Assembly (NCBI GenBank): GCA_025363715.1
Contig: JANYLR010000014.1
Coordinates: 1-51,283 of the forward strand
DNA from: Holophagaceae bacterium
GTDB lineage: Bacteria; Acidobacteriota; Holophagae; Holophagales; Holophagaceae
Direction of reading: 5' to 3'
DNA: 51,283 bases
Within the stretch, counting starts at the first letter, position 1; each line of letters begins with the position of its first letter. The position numbers were made by a program, and so were the translations under genes. Shown piece by piece: positions 33,577 through 41,224 of this stretch. A model generated the notes under the pieces. That model worked only from the letters and a program-made list of their open reading frames with translations. It did not search any database and was not told the DNA's origin.

Positions 33577-34242
33577 GTGCTGACGCCCGGCACCCTGCCC
33601 CCGTTCCCGCTACGCTGGGGGTTTTCGACCCGCCTGGATCCACCCGAGGAGCTTCCACCTCGGCGGCTGAACCAGGTCCATCGCTGTGGCGTGGTTGAAG
33701 CCTCCAGCGCGGTGGCCGACGCCGACGGGATCTGGACCACGACACCCGGCGTCCGCATCGGTGTGCGCGTGGCCGACTGCGTGCCCGTGCTGCTGGCCGG
33801 TCCATTGGCCGGAGGCCGGCCCTGGGTCGCGGCCCTGCATGCGGGCTGGCGGGGTGCCACGGGCCAGGGCGATCCGGACCCTGGCGGCGGCATCCTCCGC
33901 CGGGGCGTGGCCCGCTACCGCGCCCTGGGCGGTGAACCAGCCCGGTTGGCTTGGGCCTTCGGTCCCGCCATCCTGGTCTGCCACTTCGAGGTGGGCCCGG
34001 AGGTCATCCAGGCCGCCCGCCAGGATCCTGCCTGGCAGGAAAACCTTGCCGCGGTAGGCCCTGCCGGCAAGCCCCACCTGGATCTGCACGGCTTGCTGCG
34101 GGCCCAGGCCCTGGACCTGGGCTTGGAGCCGACCCGGGACGGCAGCGTGGCTCTCTGCACGGTCTGTCGGCCAGACCTCCTGTACTCCTATCGCCGGGGC
34201 GAAACCACCGGCCGCCAGTGGGGCTGGATCGAGATCGGCTAA
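33577..34242 (+). CDS. pgeF: Laccase-domain protein (YfiH/PgeF; purine nucleoside or peptidoglycan-editing enzyme)
   Basis: A 221-residue Cu/Zn-binding laccase-domain protein. The metal ligands expected for the family are visible: His in NQVH, Cys in ADCVPVLL and His in ALHAGWRG. CHFEVGPEV and YSYRRGE are also typical. Members hydrolyse or phosphorolyse purine nucleosides and/or remove a mis-incorporated residue from peptidoglycan precursors. GTG 33577, 8 bp after the D,D-peptidase stop; the link to peptidoglycan fits that neighbour. The 33517 frame start lies inside it. Confidence 0.83.
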   Translation: MLTPGTLPPFPLRWGFSTRLDPPEELPPRRLNQVHRCGVVEASSAVADADGIWTTTPGVRIGVRVADCVPVLLAGPLAGGRPWVAALHAGWRGATGQGDPDPGGGILRRGVARYRALGGEPARLAWAFGPAILVCHFEVGPEVIQAARQDPAWQENLAAVGPAGKPHLDLHGLLRAQALDLGLEPTRDGSVALCTVCRPDLLYSYRRGETTGRQWGWIEIG

Positions 34243-34285
34243 CCTGGAACCTGAAGCCCTGAGGCCTGAAGCCTGAGGCCTGAGG
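34243..34285 (+). repeat. Heptamer tandem repeat in the spoVG leader
   Basis: Six units of a CCTGARG-type heptamer (CCTGGAA, CCTGAAG, CCTGAGG, CCTGAAG, CCTGAGG, CCTGAGG; one extra C after the second). The last unit provides the GAGG ribosome site 6 bp before spoVG. Confidence 0.75.
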
Positions 34286-34291
34286 ACAGCC

Positions 34292-34651
34292 ATGTTCAAC
34301 ATCACAGATATCCGCATCACGAAGGTGGATGGCGACGACAAGCTCAAGGCCTTCGCCGCCCTGGTCATCGAAGATTGCTTCCTGGTGGGCGATCTGCGCG
34401 TGGTGGAAGGCGAGGATGGCTACTTCGTGGCCATGCCCAGCCGGCGCAAACGGGACGGCAGCTTCAAGGACATCGCCTATCCACTGAACAACAACCTCCG
34501 CGAGGAAATCGAGGAGAAGGTGTTGTTGGCCTACGAAACGGCCACGGGTCACCGGGCCATCAGCCGCATCGAGCGGGGCGAAGCCGCCTCCGTGCGCCCT
34601 GACCTGCTTGGGGTGGAGGAGTTCGGGTTCACCCCCAAGGCCAGTTCCTGA
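34292..34651 (+). CDS. spoVG: SpoVG-family RNA/DNA-binding regulator
   Basis: A 119-residue SpoVG: begins MFNITDIRITKVDGDDKLKAF, with the family core VIEDCFLVGDLRVVEG and the FVAMPSRRKRDGSFKDIAYP segment. SpoVG proteins bind nucleic acids and act post-transcriptionally and as site-specific DNA binders; they are also found in non-spore-formers. No sporulation genes are nearby. The C-terminal ~25 residues extend beyond the core. Ribosome site GAGG lies inside the heptamer repeats. Confidence 0.9.
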   Translation: MFNITDIRITKVDGDDKLKAFAALVIEDCFLVGDLRVVEGEDGYFVAMPSRRKRDGSFKDIAYPLNNNLREEIEEKVLLAYETATGHRAISRIERGEAASVRPDLLGVEEFGFTPKASS

Positions 34652-34706
34652 GCGGAACCTCGGGCTTGGGCGAGACGTGAAGCCGCGCTATGCTTGGTTT
34701 TCCGCC

Positions 34707-34781
34707 TGGGGAGTAGCCAAGTGGTAAGGCAGCAGGTTTTGATCCTGCGTACCGAGGGTTCGAATCCTTCCTCCCCAACCA
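34707..34781 (+). tRNA. tRNA-Gln (TTG)
   Basis: 75 nt with encoded CCA. Acceptor TGGGGAG pairs with CTCCCCA; anticodon stem GCAGG/CCTGC with loop TTTTGAT (TTG); T-loop TTCGAAT. Its 3' end is repeated three more times in the next 450 bp. Confidence 0.93.
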
Positions 34782-34784
34782 ATT

Positions 34785-34807
34785 GGCCGCCGCAAGGCGG
34801 CCGTTTG
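34785..34807 (+). terminator. Terminator of tRNA-Gln
   Basis: Perfect 7-bp stem GGCCGCC/GGCGGCC with loop GCAA and GTTTG after it, 3 bp past the CCA. Confidence 0.75.
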
Positions 34808-34809
34808 CG

Positions 34810-34834
34810 TTGGGGAGCGCTTGAAGGATTCGAA
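34810..34834 (-). repeat. Inverted fragment of tRNA-Gln 3' end
   Basis: TTGGGGAG and GAAGGATTCGAA are both exact reverse complements of the tRNA-Gln acceptor/T-arm, split here by a 5-nt insertion. With the direct copy at 35036 it forms terminal inverted repeats around four-hairpin repeat copy 3. Confidence 0.75.
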
Positions 34835-34852
34835 GTCACAGAATCGCTGGCA

Positions 34853-34935
34853 GGCTGACTCGGGCCCTTCCTGGGCCCTCGCCCTACGGGCCGTCGCCCA
34901 TGGCGCCGGTCCTATTTGCCATTCCTGGCAAATGG
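34853..34935 (-). repeat. Four-hairpin dispersed repeat, copy 3
   Basis: Minus-strand order: A ATTTGCCA, loop GGAA, TGGCAAAT (34914-34933); linker AGGAC; B CGCC/GGCG (34895-34905); C GCCC/GGGC (34881-34891); D GGGCCC, loop AGGAA, GGGCCC (34862-34878); then GAGTCAGCC as in copy 1. Preceded by CACCA like the other copies. It lies inside an 11-bp inverted repeat and between tRNA-Gln fragments. Confidence 0.8.
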
Positions 34936-35035
34936 TGGCGCCCGGGGAGGCAGTCCGGGGGACAGCCGGAACGGATCAGCGCCGTGCCAGCGATTCGTGC
35001 GGCCGGAGGGTCATGCGTAGCGTGACGCGGAGGGG

Positions 35036-35055
35036 ATCCTTCCTCCCCAACCAAT
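35036..35055 (+). repeat. Exact 20-bp direct copy of the tRNA-Gln 3' end
   Basis: Identical over 20 bp to 34764-34783 (T-arm 3' side, acceptor, CCA and two bases beyond), 272 bp downstream. This is the arrangement seen at att sites or tRNA-targeted insertions, but no integrase lies between. Confidence 0.85.
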
Positions 35056-35202
35056 GCTGTCCGGGGGTCCCGCGCTTCGCGCCTCCATGTGATGCGGTGC
35101 TCTGCACCGCTCCCATTCGCCTCCGGCTCATGGACACGGAGCCTCCCCCCGGGTCCCCGCGCGCAGATGCGGCTTAGCCGCGACTGCGCTTGATCAGCCT
35201 CT
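35056..35202. repeat. Second hairpin-rich block between tRNA-Gln fragments
   Basis: Holds GCGC/GCGC with loop TTC, GCGGTGC/GCACCGC with loop TCT, and GCGGC/GCCGC with loop TTA, plus a GGGTCCC...CGCGC motif near each end. Bounded by tRNA-Gln fragments at 35036-35055 and 35203-35220. Different in sequence from the four-hairpin repeat but similar in architecture. Confidence 0.55.
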
Positions 35203-35220
35203 GAGGAAGGATTGGAACCC
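35203..35220 (-). repeat. Inverted fragment of the tRNA-Gln T-arm
   Basis: Matches the reverse complement of the tRNA-Gln T-arm at 17 of 18 positions (GAGGAAGGATT, one mismatch, GAACCC). Confidence 0.7.
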
Positions 35221-35236
35221 GAGGGCACCCTTCCTG

Positions 35237-37138
35237 TTAAAGCTGGAACCTCAGGCTCCGGTTGCCGCTGAGGTCCACGGATTCGGTCTTGCTGCCCTTG
35301 GTGCCGCGGACAGTGATGGTGTGCCGGCCCTGGGCGACGATGACGCTGCTGCCATCGCTTTCGATGCCCGTATCCTGGCCATCCACCAGGACCTTGCCGG
35401 TCCCTGGGAAGGTCTCGACAGTGAGGGTGGCGAGGCCTGGCACCGTGAGGGCCGCCGTCTGGCCGGCGATGATGGTGATGGCGCGGGTGTCCCGGTAGAA
35501 ATGGCGGGGGCTGGCCAGTTCCAATTGATGATTTCCAGGGGGCAAGGTCAACTTCGATCCGGGGCTGCATTCACCCAGATCCTTGCCGTCGGCCTTCACA
35601 CGGACACTGAAGCCGCCGGCCAGTTTGAGGGCGCCAGGGGCCTTGGGATCCAGGGGCGGCTCGGGGCGGGTCTCGGCGGTGGTAGCTTCCTTCAATTCGA
35701 AGGCCCGGCCTCCCGGCACTTCGCCCGGACCGAAGTCCAGGGCCGCTCCGAGCCTGTCCTTGGTGAAGGTGAGCCGGTGGGCCAGCCCCTGGTTCCAGCG
35801 CACCTTGAGGGGCGTGATGCCCTCCAGGGCCTTCTCATCCAGCACCACCATCGCGCCCTGGGGGGCGGAATCCAACAGCTCCTCCGTGAGGATGGGCTGC
35901 AATGGGAAGGCGGGCGGCGCGTCGCCGAGTTTGAATTCGTAAAGGGTGGGCTGATGCCCCTTCAGTTCCAGCCGAAGCCTGTCGCCGGGTACCAGGAGCT
36001 GGTTCATGGGCGTGCCACCCACCGCCAGGTCGTTCAGGAACACCTTGGCGGCCGTGGGCATGGAATTGATCTGCAGCCGCGTTCCCCGGGGGCCCTTGAG
36101 GAAGAACCAGCCACTTCCCAGGACCACCGCCAGACCCACCGCGGCAAACCAGGGCCAGCTGGCCTTCCGCGTCTCGGAACGGGGCACCAGCATGGTTTCA
36201 TCGAAGGAGGTGGAGACGATCTCCGGCAGGGGCGCCTCGCCGCCCATCCGCAGGAGGCCCAGGACTTCCCGCCGGTCCTCCTTGGCCAGTTCGGTGACGG
36301 CATCCAGCAGCTCTCGCACAAAGGCGGTGCAGGATGGGTGACGCTGCTCGGGCCTCTTGGCCAGCACTTTGTCAAAGACGCGCCGCCAGCCCTCGGGCAG
36401 GACGCCCAGAACAGGAGGCTGCACCTCGATGGGAGGCTCGTTCACGATGCGGTAGAGGATGGTGTTGATGGAGGAGCCTGGGAATGGCGACTGCCCGCTC
36501 ATGAGCTCGAAGATCAGCACTCCGAAGCTGAAGATGTCGGAGCGGCTGTCCACCATCCCTTCCTTGATCTGCTCTGGGCTGGCATAGCTGGGGGTACCTA
36601 GGAAGGTGCCCGTCTGGGTGAGGCTGGCATCCTCCCGCTTCGCGATGCCGAAGTCCATCAGCTTGGCTCGCCCATCTTCGCCCACCATCACGTTTCCGGG
36701 CTTCACATCCCGATGGACGATGGCCTTGGCGTGGGCATGGTCCAGGGCCTCCGCCAGTCCAACCGCGATCCGGAGCTTCTCCTTCATGGACAGGGCTGGA
36801 CCGTTCTTGATGATCCCGTCCAAAGGCTTGCCTGCCACGAATTCCATGGCCAGAAAGGGGCCGTGGCCTTCGACCTCGCCCACATCATAGATGGCCACGA
36901 TCCCTGGGTGGTTGAGCAGGCCCGAGACTTCCGCCTCGCGCTGAAACCGGGCCAGGTATTCGTGCTGATCGGCCTCCGTTCGCACGGCATCCAGCTTCAT
37001 GAGCTTGATGGCCACTTTCCGCTTGATCCGGGGATCCTCTGCCAGCACGACACTTCCCATGGCCCCGGACCCCAGCAGGCACAGCACCTGGTAGCGGCCG
37101 ATCATCTTGGGGAGGTTCAGGTTGTCGAGATCACCCAT
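35237..37138 (-). CDS. Membrane Ser/Thr protein kinase with PEGA-like extracytoplasmic region
   Basis: 633 residues. An N-terminal Hanks-type kinase (~15-280) has the glycine loop GSGAMGSV, VAIKLM (ATP-binding Lys), HRDVKPGNVMV (catalytic loop), DFG in LMDFGIAK, and GTPSYASPEQ in the activation region: all active-site residues are intact. One transmembrane helix follows (~343-362), then a C-terminal region of beta-sandwich repeats (TRLQINSMPTAAKVFLND, TVETFPGTGKVLVDG) of the PEGA type. ATG 37138 has AGGA at 8 bp; ATG 37147 overlaps that site and is unlikely. Such kinases are common in Acidobacteriota and Myxococcota. Divergent from the GT2 gene. Confidence 0.9.
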   Translation of the reverse strand: MGDLDNLNLPKMIGRYQVLCLLGSGAMGSVVLAEDPRIKRKVAIKLMKLDAVRTEADQHEYLARFQREAEVSGLLNHPGIVAIYDVGEVEGHGPFLAMEFVAGKPLDGIIKNGPALSMKEKLRIAVGLAEALDHAHAKAIVHRDVKPGNVMVGEDGRAKLMDFGIAKREDASLTQTGTFLGTPSYASPEQIKEGMVDSRSDIFSFGVLIFELMSGQSPFPGSSINTILYRIVNEPPIEVQPPVLGVLPEGWRRVFDKVLAKRPEQRHPSCTAFVRELLDAVTELAKEDRREVLGLLRMGGEAPLPEIVSTSFDETMLVPRSETRKASWPWFAAVGLAVVLGSGWFFLKGPRGTRLQINSMPTAAKVFLNDLAVGGTPMNQLLVPGDRLRLELKGHQPTLYEFKLGDAPPAFPLQPILTEELLDSAPQGAMVVLDEKALEGITPLKVRWNQGLAHRLTFTKDRLGAALDFGPGEVPGGRAFELKEATTAETRPEPPLDPKAPGALKLAGGFSVRVKADGKDLGECSPGSKLTLPPGNHQLELASPRHFYRDTRAITIIAGQTAALTVPGLATLTVETFPGTGKVLVDGQDTGIESDGSSVIVAQGRHTITVRGTKGSKTESVDLSGNRSLRFQL

Positions 37139-37266
37139 GGTTGCCATCCTACCGGACGCATCGGAGATGAGGCGCCTGTTTGTTAGGTTTATCGTGGTTT
37201 TTCCAAGAACTTGTGACAGAATAAAGACAGGCCTGTGGACACGGGCTGTGGAGGGTTTGTTCCGTG

Positions 37267-38790
37267 ATGGAAGTCGTCAAAACTGTCGTGCTCGTCACCT
37301 ACTTCACGTTGCTCTCCATTTTGAGCGTCTATGGGGCACACCGCCTCTGGATGCTCCTCCTCTACTACCGCCACAAGAGCGCTGTGCCCCAGCCCCAGGG
37401 CGATGCGAACTACCTCCCCGTGGTCACGGTCCAGCTTGCCGTGTTCAATGAGATGAACGTCATCGAGCGGCTCATGGACTACGTCGTCAAGATGGACTGG
37501 CCCAAAGAGAAGCTCGAGATCCAGGTTCTGGACGATTCCACGGATGACACGGTCAAGGTGGCCAGCGCCGTCGTGGACCGCTACAAGGCCCTGGGCTTCG
37601 ACATCCACTACCTGCATCGGACGGACCGCACGGGTTTCAAGGCCGGCGCGCTGTCCGAAGGCCTCAAAGTCGCCAAGGGCGAACTGGTGGCCATGTTCGA
37701 TGCCGACTTCCTACCCACGGAGGATTTCCTCCGCAAGGCGGTCCCCCATTTCGCCAATGAGAAGGTGGCCTTCGTCCAGGGCTGCTGGGCCCACCTGAAC
37801 CGCGAGTTCTCGCTCCTGACCCAGGTCCAGGCCATTCTGCTCGATGGCCATTTCGTCTTCGAGCACACCGCCCGCAACCGCTCCAAGGCCTTCTTCAACT
37901 TCAGTGGCACCGCTGGCATGTGGCGCGTTTCAGCCATCGCCGACGCAGGCGGGTGGGAGCACGACACCATCACCGAGGACGCAGACCTGTCCTACCGCGC
38001 CCAGCTCAAGGGGTGGCAGGGCATCTATCTGAAGGATCTCGTGGTTCCCGCCGAGTTGCCCGTCGAGGTCAACGCCTTCAAGAGCCAGCAGCACCGCTGG
38101 GCCAAGGGCAATGCCCAGGTCATCCGCAAGCTCATGAAGACCATCTGGAAGTCCAATGAGAGCCTGCACACCAAGCTGGAGTGCTGGTTCCACCTTACGG
38201 CCAACTGCAACTACATGCTGATGGTGGTTCTCTCCGTCATCATGGTGCCCGCCATGGTGTTCCGGGCTGGCACGCCCATCCACATCCTGCTGCTCACAGA
38301 CGGTCCCTTCTTCCTGCTCAATGCGGTGAGCGTGGGCCTCTATTTCGGCCTCTCCCAGAAGGAGCTGACCGACAACACTGGCTGGAAATCCCGCCTGAAG
38401 TACATCCCCGGGCTCATGGGCCTGGGCATCGGCCTCGCCCTGAACCAGGCCAAGGCCGTGCTCGAAGGATTTTTCACGGACGACAAGGAATTCAAGCGCA
38501 CCCCGAAATACGGCGTGGATGCCAACGGCAACTCCGCCACCAAGCGGGCCTACAAGGTGCCCAAGAGCCTCATGACCTTCCTGGAACTGGGCTTCGCCAT
38601 CTACTACTTCGGCGCGGTGCTGGTGGCCATTTACATCCGCAAGTGGGCTTCCGTACCCTTCCTCTGGTTATTCTTCAGCGGCTTCTCCTATATGAGCATC
38701 CTCTCCCTGGCCGACGTGAAGCTGTTCCGCCGCTTGGCCATGGACGAGCCCGCCGACGATGCCCAGAGCGCCGCGAACTTCGTGCAATAG
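37267..38790 (+). CDS. Family 2 membrane glycosyltransferase (cellulose/mannan synthase-like)
   Basis: 507 residues. An N-terminal helix (~5-30) is followed by a cytosolic GT-A domain with QVLDDSTDD, FDADFLP, TEDADL and QQHRWAKG, i.e. the D, DxD, TED and QxxRW motifs of processive synthases. Several membrane helices follow (~300-365, 395-415, 440-490). It probably makes a beta-linked polysaccharide or transfers sugars to lipid; the closest type is the CslA-like mannan synthase. No BcsB or PilZ partner is seen. ATG 37267 (GTG 37264 directly before it). Confidence 0.88.
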   Translation: MEVVKTVVLVTYFTLLSILSVYGAHRLWMLLLYYRHKSAVPQPQGDANYLPVVTVQLAVFNEMNVIERLMDYVVKMDWPKEKLEIQVLDDSTDDTVKVASAVVDRYKALGFDIHYLHRTDRTGFKAGALSEGLKVAKGELVAMFDADFLPTEDFLRKAVPHFANEKVAFVQGCWAHLNREFSLLTQVQAILLDGHFVFEHTARNRSKAFFNFSGTAGMWRVSAIADAGGWEHDTITEDADLSYRAQLKGWQGIYLKDLVVPAELPVEVNAFKSQQHRWAKGNAQVIRKLMKTIWKSNESLHTKLECWFHLTANCNYMLMVVLSVIMVPAMVFRAGTPIHILLLTDGPFFLLNAVSVGLYFGLSQKELTDNTGWKSRLKYIPGLMGLGIGLALNQAKAVLEGFFTDDKEFKRTPKYGVDANGNSATKRAYKVPKSLMTFLELGFAIYYFGAVLVAIYIRKWASVPFLWLFFSGFSYMSILSLADVKLFRRLAMDEPADDAQSAANFVQ

Positions 38791-38812
38791 CGCAAGCAGC
38801 CGATAAGGGCCC

Positions 38813-39103
38813 ATGGCCCGACCTGGATCCTCCCGTCCCCGAGCAGCCGCTCTCCGCTACCGGCCAGAGGCGCCTTTCCAGGATGCCGCGCCCCGTCTCA
38901 TCGCCAAGGGCCAGGGCCTCCTCGCTGAGCGCATTCTGGATTTGGCCCGGCAGCACGGTGTGTCCATTTCCAAGGATCCCGATCTGCTCTCGGCTCTGGA
39001 ACCCCTGGAGCTGAACCGGCTCATCCCCCCGGAGCTCTTCCAGGCCGTGGCCGTCCTCCTCGCCGCCCTCTATCGGGCCAACAAGGGTCTGTCTCCCCAG
39101 TGA
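38813..39103 (+). CDS. FlhB C-terminal-domain-like small protein (FlhX type)
   Basis: 96 residues aligned with the cytoplasmic domain of FlhB/YscU: AALRYRPEAPF, then APRLIAKGQGLLAERILDLARQ, ISKDP, LEPLELNRLIPPELFQAVAVLLAALYRAN. The self-cleavage motif NPTH is missing. Stand-alone forms (FlhX, YlqH) are known beside flagellar genes or isolated; here no flagellar genes are near. GTGA couples it to the PHP gene. Confidence 0.75.
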   Translation: MARPGSSRPRAAALRYRPEAPFQDAAPRLIAKGQGLLAERILDLARQHGVSISKDPDLLSALEPLELNRLIPPELFQAVAVLLAALYRANKGLSPQ

Positions 39104-39951
39104 TCGATCTCCACTGCCACTCTCTCCATTCCGACGGCACGGACACGCCGGAGGGGTTGGCCCTGCTTGGAGACGAGGCCCAGCTGACGGCCCTCTGCCT
39201 CACGGACCATGACACCCTTGGGGGCGTCGGGGCCTTCCTGGCCATGCAGCCCAGGGTGAAGGTGCGGCTCCTGGCTGGCACCGAGCTTAGCTGCCACTTC
39301 CTGGGTCGCTCCCTTCATGTGCTTGGCCTGCTGGTGGACCCCGCCGATGCCCGGTTCCAGGCGCGGCTAGAGGAACTGCGCGGCCGTCGCGAGGACCGGA
39401 ACCGCCGCATGGTGGCCCGACTGGCGGAGCTGGGCTTTCCCATCACCCTGGAGGACGTCCAGGCCCACGCCAATACGCCCCTGCTCTCCCGCGTGCACTT
39501 TGCCCTGGCCCTGGCCGCCAGGGGCTTCGTGCGGCGGCCGCCCGATGCTTTTGTAAAGCTCATCGGCGATGACTGTCCCGGCTTCGTACCCCGGCAGGAA
39601 TTGAGTCCCTCGGAAGCGGCCCGTTGGATCCGCGAAGCCGGGGGCGTGCCTGTGGTCGCCCACCCGGGCCGCTTCGCGGGCGGCACCTTCCGCTGGGAAG
39701 ACGCCATGGCGGAGCTACAAAGACAGGGCCTGGAGGGGCTCGAGGGCTATTACGGCGAGTTCCGGGCCGCGGAACAGAAGTACTTCGTTGCCCTGGCCTC
39801 AAGGCTGGGCATGGTCGTCACAGGCGGCAGCGACTACCACGGCGCCCACAAACCGGGCCTACGCCTGGGGCGTGGGAGTGGCGGGCTGAAGGTGCCGGAT
39901 GAGTTGTTGGAGCGCCTGGAAACCCAGCAAAGGTTTGGCAGCTACCACTGA
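39100..39951 (+). CDS. PHP-domain phosphoesterase (RNase AM/TrpH-like)
   Basis: A 283-residue PHP protein with all metal motifs: DLHCHSLHSDGTD at the N-terminus, LTDHDTLGG, VVAHPGR, and GGSDYHG near the C-terminus. Members are 5'-3' exonucleases/3',5'-nucleotide phosphatases such as RNase AM, which trims 5' ends of rRNAs and degrades short RNAs. GTG 39100, coupled to the gene before. Confidence 0.87.
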   Translation: MIDLHCHSLHSDGTDTPEGLALLGDEAQLTALCLTDHDTLGGVGAFLAMQPRVKVRLLAGTELSCHFLGRSLHVLGLLVDPADARFQARLEELRGRREDRNRRMVARLAELGFPITLEDVQAHANTPLLSRVHFALALAARGFVRRPPDAFVKLIGDDCPGFVPRQELSPSEAARWIREAGGVPVVAHPGRFAGGTFRWEDAMAELQRQGLEGLEGYYGEFRAAEQKYFVALASRLGMVVTGGSDYHGAHKPGLRLGRGSGGLKVPDELLERLETQQRFGSYH

Positions 39952-39982
39952 GTGTCGATACGCTGGAAAGACTGAGGCCTAC

Positions 39983-40381
39983 ATGTCCAACCGGATCCTC
40001 CTCGTGGAGGACGACCCCATCAATGTGAAATTCATCCAGACGGTGCTCGTCAAGAAGGGCGGGTACGAGGTCCTCGTCTCGGAAGAGGTGGACGAGATCC
40101 TCCGACTCGCCCGCGAAACGGATCTGGCCGCGGTGATCATGGACGTCAGCCTCTCCCGCTCCAGCTACGAGGGCCAGAAGGTGGATGGCATCTTCATCAC
40201 CCAGCTGCTCAAGAAGGACGCGGCCACCCGCCACATCCCGGTCCTGCTGGCCACGGCCCACGCCATGTTCGGCGACCGAGAGAAGTACCTCGAACTGACC
40301 GGCGCCGAAGGCTACATTGCCAAGCCGATCCACGATCCGGCCACGCTCATCGAGGCGGTGAAGGCCGTCATCGGCTCCTGA
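39983..40381 (+). CDS. Single-domain response regulator (DivK/CheY-like)
   Basis: A 132-residue receiver alone: acidic pair EDD at 9-11, phospho-acceptor Asp in AVIMDVSL near 54, the Thr/Ala pair in LLATAHA and the Lys in IAKPIHDP. An insert after the phospho-acceptor (SRSSYEGQKVDG) is somewhat longer than usual. No output domain. ATG 39983. Partner kinase unknown. Confidence 0.9.
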   Translation: MSNRILLVEDDPINVKFIQTVLVKKGGYEVLVSEEVDEILRLARETDLAAVIMDVSLSRSSYEGQKVDGIFITQLLKKDAATRHIPVLLATAHAMFGDREKYLELTGAEGYIAKPIHDPATLIEAVKAVIGS

Positions 40382-40383
40382 CC

Positions 40384-41214
40384 ATGGCTCTGAAACCTCC
40401 ACCCCTGGCCACCTACCGCCTGCTGATCGAATTCGATGGCAGCCGGTTCCAGGGCTGGCAGAAGCAGGGGGCCAAGCAGTCGCGGGAAGGCGTCCGCACC
40501 GTGGCCGGCAGCATCGAGCATGTCCTCCATGACGCCGGCCTGCGCCTGGTGTACCTGGGCGGCGCCGGCCGTACGGATGCCGGAGTCCATGCCCTGGGCC
40601 AGGTGGCCCACCTGCACCTGGAAGCCCGGGACGCGCCCCGCCCTAGCGAATTGCGGCGCCTCCTCGACAGCGCCCTGCCCCAGGACATCGCCATGCGCGA
40701 TGTCCGCAGCTGCCCACCGCGATTCCACTCCCGCCATGACGCGATGGACCGCACCTACCTCTACCAGATCAGCCGCCGCCGCAGCGCCTTTGGCAAGCCC
40801 TGGATCTGGTGGGTGAAGCGGAGCCTGGACCTGGACCGGCTCACCCAGGCCTGGTCGGCCTTTGAAGGCGACCAGGAAGTCACCGCCTTCGCCGACCTCG
40901 ATCCCGAGGAAGACGGCCACGCCCGCATTTTCCAGTGCGAGGTGGCCGAGGCTGGGGCCCTCATCCTCCTGCGGGTCCGCGCCACCCACTTCTTCCGCCG
41001 CCAGGTGCGCCGCATGGTCGGCGCCTCCGTGGCCTGCGCCCTGGGCGAGGAGGAACCCCGCCGCGTGCGGGAGGATCTCCGGAATGCCACCGAGGCCGCC
41101 AATCTCTTCTGGGGCGCCAAGGCCGCACCGGCTTCAGGGTTGTTTCTCGAATCCGTGCGGTATCCAGGCGACCCCGAGCCCGGCCCCATCCGCTCGACCC
41201 TCTTCATCCCCTGA
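40384..41214 (+). CDS. truA: tRNA pseudouridine synthase A
   Basis: A 276-residue TruA, which makes pseudouridine at 38-40 of tRNAs. The catalytic Asp is D65 in GAGRTDAGVHALGQ. YRLLIEFDGSRFQGWQ at the N-terminus and FFRRQVRRMVG in the C-terminal half are typical. ATG 40384 is 2 bp after the receiver stop. Confidence 0.95.
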   Translation: MALKPPPLATYRLLIEFDGSRFQGWQKQGAKQSREGVRTVAGSIEHVLHDAGLRLVYLGGAGRTDAGVHALGQVAHLHLEARDAPRPSELRRLLDSALPQDIAMRDVRSCPPRFHSRHDAMDRTYLYQISRRRSAFGKPWIWWVKRSLDLDRLTQAWSAFEGDQEVTAFADLDPEEDGHARIFQCEVAEAGALILLRVRATHFFRRQVRRMVGASVACALGEEEPRRVREDLRNATEAANLFWGAKAAPASGLFLESVRYPGDPEPGPIRSTLFIP

Positions 41215-41224
41215 CCGGAGCCCT

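Larger units (their letters stand above)
34782..35236. other. 455-bp structured non-coding region after tRNA-Gln
   Basis: No credible gene. In order: terminator, inverted tRNA-Gln 3' fragment (34810-34834), half of an 11-bp inverted repeat AATCGCTGGCA (34842-34852), four-hairpin repeat copy 3 (34853-34935), the other half TGCCAGCGATT (34985-34995), direct tRNA-Gln 3' copy (35036-35055), a second hairpin-rich block (35056-35202), and another inverted tRNA-Gln fragment (35203-35220). The Ser/Thr kinase gene ends at 35237 on the other strand. Confidence 0.75.

Noticed and set aside
34707..35236. Integrated phage or genomic island at tRNA-Gln
   Set aside because: The 20-bp direct repeat looks like att sites, but only ~250 bp of non-coding DNA lies between and no integrase is present.
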